This document shows positions 57,369 through 64,000 of a stretch of 64,000 nt of DNA, piece by piece (position 1 is the first letter of the stretch; each line of letters begins with the position of its first letter). The DNA comes from Cryptomeria japonica (Eukaryota > Streptophyta > Pinopsida > Cupressales > Cupressaceae): contig NC_081412.1 in NCBI RefSeq assembly GCF_030272615.1, positions 548,916,488 through 548,980,487 on the forward strand, read 5' to 3'. Below the pieces are notes generated by a model. That model saw only the letters and a list, made by a program, of their open reading frames with translations, ran no database searches and was not told the DNA's origin. A program made the translations under genes and the position numbers.

Positions 57369-57741
57369 TTCAACATTTTAGAAAGTTTATCAAATCATAT
57401 TCCATGATTGCAATGTTTTATATAATAGATTTTTGTTGTTTATATTCATATTATTGATTACATAGGAAAATATTCATTTAACTCTATAAAAGGGAAGACA
57501 CCAAATACAACGAATACACAATAATGAACTCAATACAAGGAGAACTGTAGGGTTATTCAACATTTTAGAAAGTTTATCAAATCATATTCCACGATTGCAA
57601 TGTTTTATATCATAGATTTTTGTTGTTTATATTCATATTGTTGATTACATAGGCAAATAATCATTTAACTTTATAAAATGGAAGCCACCAAATACAATGA
57701 ATACACAATAATAAACTCAATACACATTAATTGGATCAAAT
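57369..57741. repeat. 187-bp tandem duplication
   Basis: 57369-57555 and 57556 to about 57741 are direct repeats with roughly 90% or better identity, starting TTCAACATTTTAGAAAG. Two adjacent copies suggest unequal exchange or slippage. Confidence 0.88.
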
Positions 57742-57899
57742 ATCAACATTTATATATATAAAAACGGACATGTATGCCAATTCAATACAAGTATTATAAA
57801 AATGTGGCATTTTCCATGTCCAAATTGATATACAATAAAAATGTAGAATATATCTACATGTATTGGTCATTCAATGACCATAACTAACACTATATGATC

Positions 57900-59553
57900 C
57901 TATACATGTGGTGGATCATCGAAATTGAGCCTCTTCGATGCAGTATGAGGCTCTATAGATGGCTGCAAAACCATAATTCAAAAGTCAAGTTAGAATCCTT
58001 TTGTAGAAAATAGTTTAGAATTATCAACATAGCTATGCATTTAACTATAATTTATTTGCAATAGAAATGTAGATTACCTCATCTGTTGATCTAGGATCTA
58101 CTATTTTCTCAGCGTTAGGAGTTCTCTTGAATACCTTCTTCAAAGGCTCCAAGTTATGACTAAACTGTGAAGGGGTATATTGTTGATTAAATACAATCAA
58201 TAAAATGTACTAACATATATACATCAAAAATACAAAAAATATACGATATAGAGAACAAAACTATACTAGAGCCTGAGATTCTTCTTCAATAGACTAAGGA
58301 GGGCTCCCCATTGATGGAGCAGTTGTCACTATTACCTGTACAAAAAATGATCAAGATTAAATACAATTAATGTAATGATAAGTATTGTAGGTTAAAAACA
58401 ATTAATGTAATATATCAAACAAAAGTGTACCAAAGCCTGAGATGCTTGTCTAGTACACAGAGGAGGGCTCACCATTTATGAAGTAGCTATGGATATTTCC
58501 TATATGAAAAAATGATAAGATTATAATTTATCACAAGTTCACATGTACACGCGCATATAATAAAGGAGATACATACCTCCACCCTCACTCGATCTTTGGG
58601 CGTATGAGGTGCATTCAACATATCTACATAGCTCAATGGGCACTGTACATATAAAACATACATAAACCTCTAATCAATCTACAAATCCTAACTAAGACAA
58701 TTTCAACCTTTTCAAACAATTGTACAACTAAAAATATGTTCAATTACCTTCTTCCCACATTTTGATGTCCTCGAGTATTTCATTTGTTGAGGACGAGGCC
58801 TAATCATAGGGGGTACCCTTAAAAACAAAATTAATGTGAGATATTAGTACAATTGATATTAAACACAATTTAACAAATCTAAAATGAAATGACTTTCATA
58901 TTCTAACAAAAGAATACATAAAATAAGGTGTACAAAATATGATACTGTATAGCCTTGTAGGCCAAAATCGATCGCTGAGAGTGTGACATCATCAATCTAG
59001 GACATTTGGTCCCTTGGCAACGCCTACAAACAAAAAAATTTCAAGCATTAAAGAGAGTTAGTATATATTGTAATTTTTTTAAATTCAAAGTGTACTATTC
59101 TATTTTAACATGTTACAAAATTTATACCTTAGGCGTTGAAGTTATCACTATAGTAATTGCAGGAGGAATATCAGATACCACTACTGCACCCTGAAATGCA
59201 TATTATTTGTATCAATTTAAATTGATCTATAAATAAAAATTCATTTACAATTACAAATTTTAAGTGTCTGATAAAAATAAAATACTAAATTCAAATCAAC
59301 ACACTTGTGTCTACAGATGACTACCAAACAACATGTCCATGAACTCATTCACTAGTGCCACATCCTTACTCATGCAGGTCTCACATCTACTTGCGCAAAT
59401 TATGCACGAATGGGATGTGGATCCATTTGTACTGGCCTTGTAATCCATCCCTATGCATATCCCTGAGCAAGTGGCACACACAAACTGAATGGTCTCAGTA
59501 GCACCACCTGCAAGAACTAATGGCTCATCATCTTGTACAAGAGGGTGTGCTAA
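57900..59553 (-). pseudogene. Spliced gene relic with many short exons, unknown function
   Basis: The minus strand shows a series of short open segments with splice-like borders: 59128-59190 (63 nt), 58946-59023 (78), 58748-58817 (70), 58577-58642 (66), 58431-58499 (69), 58267-58335 (69), 58078-58164 (87), and a last exon 57900-57962 ending in TAG. Introns are about 80-120 bp, start GT (GTATGT, GTAATC, GTATAA) and end AG, often after T-rich tracts (TGCATTTCAG, TTTTGCAG, TATATGTACAG). Nearly all exons are multiples of three in one phase. Encoded segments include CPLSYVDMLNAPHTPKDRV, FSHNLEPLKKVFKRTPNAEK and a C-terminus KRLNFDDPPHV. Stops inside three exons and one off-by-one acceptor indicate decay. 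I do not recognise the protein. The 5' part may lie beyond 59553 or be lost. Confidence 0.65.
59311..59553 (-). pseudogene. Cys-rich exon of the spliced relic
   Basis: An 80-codon open frame without early ATG. It contains FVCATCSGICIGMDYK then HSCIICASRCETCM, a CX2CX3C...CX2CX3CX2C pattern with seven Cys that looks like a small zinc-binding module. It ends at TAG after LFGSHL. Its join to the next exon is unclear because no in-phase GT donor is obvious. The family is unknown. Confidence 0.6.
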
Positions 59554-59581
59554 CTATGTCCCATGCTAGATGATCACACCA

Positions 59582-60050
59582 CACTATTTCATTCGGAGCT
59601 GATTTCTGATAGCCATTTGTCGGATTTGCAACTAATTTTCGTTAGAGTGCCGACAAAATCAGTTGTCGAAAACTCGACGTCGAATTGGTCAATGATGCCA
59701 TGCCCATCAGAAATACGACAATCCAATGGACTCTACTGATGGTCAAAGAAGTCATCAGAATCAATAGATTTCATCGCAAAGCCGATGATGATTTGGAACT
59801 TTGCACTGATGTTGATGCTGTTTGTTTGATGCTTATGTCATCAGTCCATTCAGAGACATCAATGACCATTCGACTACAAAGTTCCATCGCATGTATAGCA
59901 TCCTTATTATATGTTTGTGTGGTTTGAGTCGGAAGTGCGATGACTCTAGAACATTTTACCGATGAGAACATTGTATGTCTGTTGATTACATCATCGATCG
60001 AAAGCTTGGTATTCATCATGATTCCGATGATGATAATTTTTAACAAAAAA
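59582..60050. mobile_element. CACTA-like transposon terminus or fragment
   Basis: It begins CACTATTTCATTCGG and is followed by about 470 bp unusually rich in CGAC, TCGAA and CATCG/CGATG motifs on both strands. Examples are GTGCCGACAAAATC, TTCATCGCAAAGCCGATG and TACCGATGAG. Clustered CpG-containing subterminal repeats behind a CACTA end are typical of En/Spm-type elements. I could not find the matching right end or a 3-bp duplication, so this may be a truncated copy. Confidence 0.4.
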
Positions 60051-60168
60051 AAATTATTATTATCCAGTCAGTGATATGTACAACAAATGATATTCTATCC
60101 CCACCACCTACCAGTAGGGGCATAGGTTTGACACTAATATGAGGTGCATGGTTTCAAGCTAATATAAT

Positions 60169-60627
60169 CAGGTGCACCATGGTTGAGATGGTCCAACTCC
60201 CTAGTCTCTCTCTATGACTAAGCTCATGCAATATCTAAATCAAAGACATCTCAAATACATCATCGGTTGAAAGCTACAAAATGCCATTTTCATACATAAG
60301 CAAGATATACACAATTGGGCACAATCACCAAGAGAACGGTAAAAAGTGTGTTTGAGATCATTGCCCTAATTGTGGTGTGGTCATGAAGAGATCACCGTAA
60401 ATTTGTCAACCTCTTCATGACCACACCATAATTAGGACAATGATCTCAAACACACTTTGTTCTCTTGGTGATTGTGCCCAATTGTGTATGTCTTGCTTAT
60501 GTATGAAAATGGCATTTTGTAGCTTTCCACCGATGATGTATTTGACATGTCTTTCATTTAGATATGGCATGAGCTTAGTCATAGAGTGAGACTAGGGAGT
60601 TGGACCATCTCAACCATGGTGCGCCTG
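60169..60627. repeat. 459-bp near-perfect inverted repeat (long hairpin)
   Basis: The left arm (60169-60390) and right arm (60411-60627) are complementary over about 220 bp with few mismatches. They are separated by a 20-nt loop. The outer ends read CAGGTGCACCATGGTTGAG and its near-complement. No coding sequence lies inside. A transcript would fold into a long double strand. It could be a foldback element or a small-RNA-producing locus. Confidence 0.92.
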
Positions 60628-63600
60628 CATATGTATATAGTTTTGGGTATTCATTAAAGATTTTCATTTAATTTTGAGCATTTTGGTTAGCAAATCAAGG
60701 GTGCACTTTACATTCTTATTGTTATCCAATTCACTTAATTTAGCTCTATTTCTTTCTTCATGTTTGGGGTCTAGAGCTCCTCCCTAAGCAGAGATTGTTG
60801 GTTTTATCTCCCCTGCTTTGGTTGGAGAGTTTCTTGCTATCTCTGGTAGTTAGACCACAAAGTTCAACTTTTCTTAAATTCATTAAGCTTTTTATATATT
60901 GTGTAGTGTATTTCTTGATATGCCTGATTAGGATAGTGTTTAATCTTTGATTTGCTAACCCTAATGACTAATTTTTGTTTCTTGTGCTTCTCTTTGTGTG
61001 TGTAGCAATCAAACAGGGTTTTCTAACTATCCTTGTTTTTGCAGAGCATCATATACATATACATATATGTATATATCTATATATCTACATATACATATGT
61101 GACCAAATCCTATATATCATTTGGTTTGATTTTATTATTGGTTGTTTTCACATATGATATTATTATAATACCTAATATTATATCCCTATTTATTTATCCA
61201 ATTTTCATTTATATGTCAATTGCATTTGATAGGGGTTTTTTTGTTGTTAGGATCTTCATGCTTTGAGACTAAATTTTAATATCCCGAAGCTTATTCAAGT
61301 CTTTTCTAAGGTCCTAGGTCCTTGTTGTTTTGGAAATCTCATTAAAAGGTTCCAAAAGGTTTCAATGTACCTTATAAATGAAAAGAAGGGCTACATTCTT
61401 ATGATTATATTGTAAAAACTTTAGAAAAGAAGCACATTCATGTGACTTCATGAAAGCAAAAGTTTTTTCCAAAAGAAAATACTTTGGAGGGAAGGTCATT
61501 CAAGTCTTCAAATGCATGTTATACATGTGACCAATGATTAACTTGAGTCTGAAGGAGTCAAACTCAGGTTTGACATAGTTGGACTTGGGTTTTCATGCAA
61601 ATAACCTATTAGGGAGAGGGACCAGTAGTTGTAAGGGGTAACTTTGTCAACATGTAGCCATCACGTGGAATATCATAAGACCTCCAATTTTTTTAGAAAT
61701 GTAAAATGGACATTTAACTATCTAAAAATTAAGGTTTGAAGGCATGACTTTGTTACCAATTTTTTGACTTCAAGAGATTAAAAATAGAATTATTATATAC
61801 CTCATGTCTTATTATGAATTTAGGAAACTTTAGAGAAAGGATTTATTAAATACCTTGAAGGTGTCTATAAGGTTGAGCTTATTTAAAAGGATGATATTTC
61901 ACAATGCAAGGTTTGGAGGGAAAATAATTCACTTGAAATGGCATTTTAATTCAAAAGATGTAAAGACAAATAAAATTCTTTATTTATTTACAAAAGTTTT
62001 CTAAAGGCCTCCTTCCATGTGATTATCAAGAAAATCAATTTCATACATAGCTTGGAGGGAAATAGAAAGCTAAAAGTATAAGCTTTCATGTGATTTTAGG
62101 GTTTGCATGCTGTTTCAAATGAAAAGAACCATTTATAGCTAGTTTTTAGAAGTTATGCTAGGGTTCCACAAGATACACCTTCAGTTTATGTCCTAGCACG
62201 TCACCACAAGGAGGAAGGTTTATAAGAAAAGGACTACATGCAAGAGTCAAAGGGTTACTTCAAAGTTTGAATGAGAGGTTTGCCTCTTCAATGAAGGAGT
62301 TTCATAAAAATATGAAGAGAATATATAAGGACATTTACAAAGCAACTAATGCCAACACCATGCAAACCACATGCAGAGTTTAGGCGTGATAGAAGTTAGC
62401 ATCAAAGCTTCTAGAGAGAAGTTGTCATAGTCATAACAGTAGATATCCACATTTGGAGGTAGGGTTTTTAGAACCCTATTTTAGAATTTTTGGTATCTTA
62501 TTGTTTAAATCATGCATTGGATATTCCTATAGTAATGATTCAAGAAAAAGTCGGGTTAAAGGAGAAATCTGATTATCTATAAAAAAAAAAAATATAGTTT
62601 CAGCTTTGTGTTATGACAACATCTATAACTTTGTCAATTCTTTATTTCTCACCATAAGGGTTACACATATTATTTAAAAGGGTTGATTGTCTTGCTAGAT
62701 TTTCTTTTTCCTTGAAGTGAGCAAATCCCTAGGTCTCTTTTGTTCCCTAGGATAGCTTAGAAAGTACAGTCATGCAAAAGTCATTTAGTGAAATCATCAA
62801 GAGTTTTTAATCCCAAAACAAATCTCAATCATAAATATAAAAGGTGCAATAGTAGGATTGACACAAACCTGATAAAGATCAAGTATGGGAAGTAGTAAGC
62901 AAGGTCTTTTACATATAGGGTAATATAAGTAATGAATAGTGGCCCAAAATTATTCAAAAGGTCAAGAAATAGAGCAAGCTTGAGAGTCAAATTCAAGAGA
63001 CAAAGACATCATATGATCATTGAGTAGTGATTTGAAATGCAAATTATAGAAAGGTATTGTGACTATAAGATAGAAACCATCCTAGGAGCCTCCAATATAT
63101 CAAAAGTTGAGAAAGTAGCAAGCTTATTGCACAAAGACAATGATCACTATAAAGTTGTAGTCAAGTTCAAAGCATTGATTTGTGGGAACAAAGGGTTTCA
63201 TATTGGGATAGAGTAGTCTCATGAAATATCATGACAGTCATAATCATAATCTAAAGAGTAGTCAAACATTCAAGATAAATCAGTGATAGTGCAGTCATTC
63301 ATTAATTGTTTTGGACATTTCAAGCTATGTTTTCCTAATAGATGGTCAAGTATATAACAACAACACTTAGAAAATATAGTCTAGAGAGATTGTAGTCTAG
63401 AGTAAAGCCAGTAGGCAGTCATACCTAGTACCAAATAAAATGAAAGTAATCAAGTCTGCTGAGTGAAAAAGAGCAGGGTATAAGTTTCTAAAAGGTCTTT
63501 TCAAACCTTAACAAAAAATAACACGTTATTCTTCCAGCATTGTCAAAACTTGACAAGAACAATAGCTTATAACCTCAAGAGGCATAGTAGTCATAGGGCA

Positions 63601-64000
63601 ACTCATGTCAAATGTGCAACTCAATACAATAAATAATCTTATTTGTAGCCCTATAGCATCATAATGTAGTCGTTGACCAAGTATGCATACAAGAAACATC
63701 TAGTTCTATTAAGGCACAAGCATCAAAGTTTGAGGTTATGACAACTAGTCAAAAACATCAAGTACAAAAAGGTTAGTCTTAGTCACTAGAACACAATTTG
63801 CAACATGCATTAGGAGTTTTCCTCCTTACAAATAGTGCAACATTAAAAAGGTATTATCAAAGCTACAACCACAATTCAAAGAGGAAGCTTACAAAGATAG
63901 GACAAAGCTAGGTATAGTCATAAGTCAAGGCAAATACATGGTTGAAACTCAGTCCAAAATAGTGAAGAAGTGCAACAAATGACATGAGAAGTCTAAAGAA
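60628..64000. other. Region without recognised genes
   Basis: An imperfect TATATA/CATATA run lies at about 61047-61105. The rest, including 61400-64000 with many AAG/GAA-rich stretches, shows no recognisable protein, LTR or inverted-repeat boundary. Confidence 0.5.

Noticed and set aside
59685..60046. 80- and 91-codon ORFs on both strands
   Set aside because: Overlapping open frames on both strands in CpG-motif-rich, CACTA-like terminal sequence; no protein motif.
60628..64000. Possible leader of another retroelement in the AG-rich right end
   Set aside because: No LTR boundary, primer site or Gag motif could be identified.

Overview
The window is repeat-dominated, AT-rich plant nuclear DNA. 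It contains nested Ty3/gypsy and Ty1/copia LTR retrotransposons with initiator-Met or Trp tRNA primer sites, eroded ORFs, long microsatellites and introns with GT..AG borders. No intact host gene is visible. The density of old nested elements suggests a large-genome plant, plausibly a gymnosperm, but the species cannot be read from the sequence.

Layout. (1) 1-11427, minus strand: a Tat-type Ty3/gypsy element whose 3' end lies off-window. It has integrase, an extra archaeal-type RNase H, RT, protease with a G-patch, and Gag. It also has a 3 kb leader with a dense GCGC-motif array, a primer site that copies 39 nt of tRNA-Trp including CCA, and a 1.4 kb LTR. (2) 11428-18347, minus: a chromodomain-bearing gypsy element (chromovirus) inserted within a few bases of the end of that LTR. 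(3) 20418-26977, minus: a complete LTR element with no RT, integrase or RNase H. It encodes a Gag-like protein with four zinc knuckles and a long unrecognised second ORF. (4) 26983-40119: old AT-rich sequence with microsatellites, a decayed motif array, a LINE/plant-type RNase H relic and a perfect hairpin. (5) 40120-55192, plus: a badly decayed second chromovirus. It is interrupted by a 1.1 kb terminal-inverted-repeat element (43523-44604) and by a complete Ty1/copia element (46634-54355, minus). (6) 55193-64000: a GA-rich tract, a 187-bp tandem duplication, and on the minus strand (57900-59553) a chain of short exons with good splice borders encoding an unrecognised Cys-rich protein. A CACTA-like terminus and a 459-bp near-perfect inverted repeat follow.

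Relations. The coding-poor element (3) and the copia element share their LTR terminus, polypurine tract with flank, and a conserved LTR block. Element (3) is therefore probably a non-autonomous partner of that copia lineage, mobilised in trans. Many disruptions of the retroelement ORFs are single in-frame stops without frameshift, as expected from C-to-T decay of methylated silent DNA. The least explained items are the spliced Cys-rich gene, the second ORF of the non-autonomous element, and the palindromic GCGC array beside the tRNA-Trp primer site.
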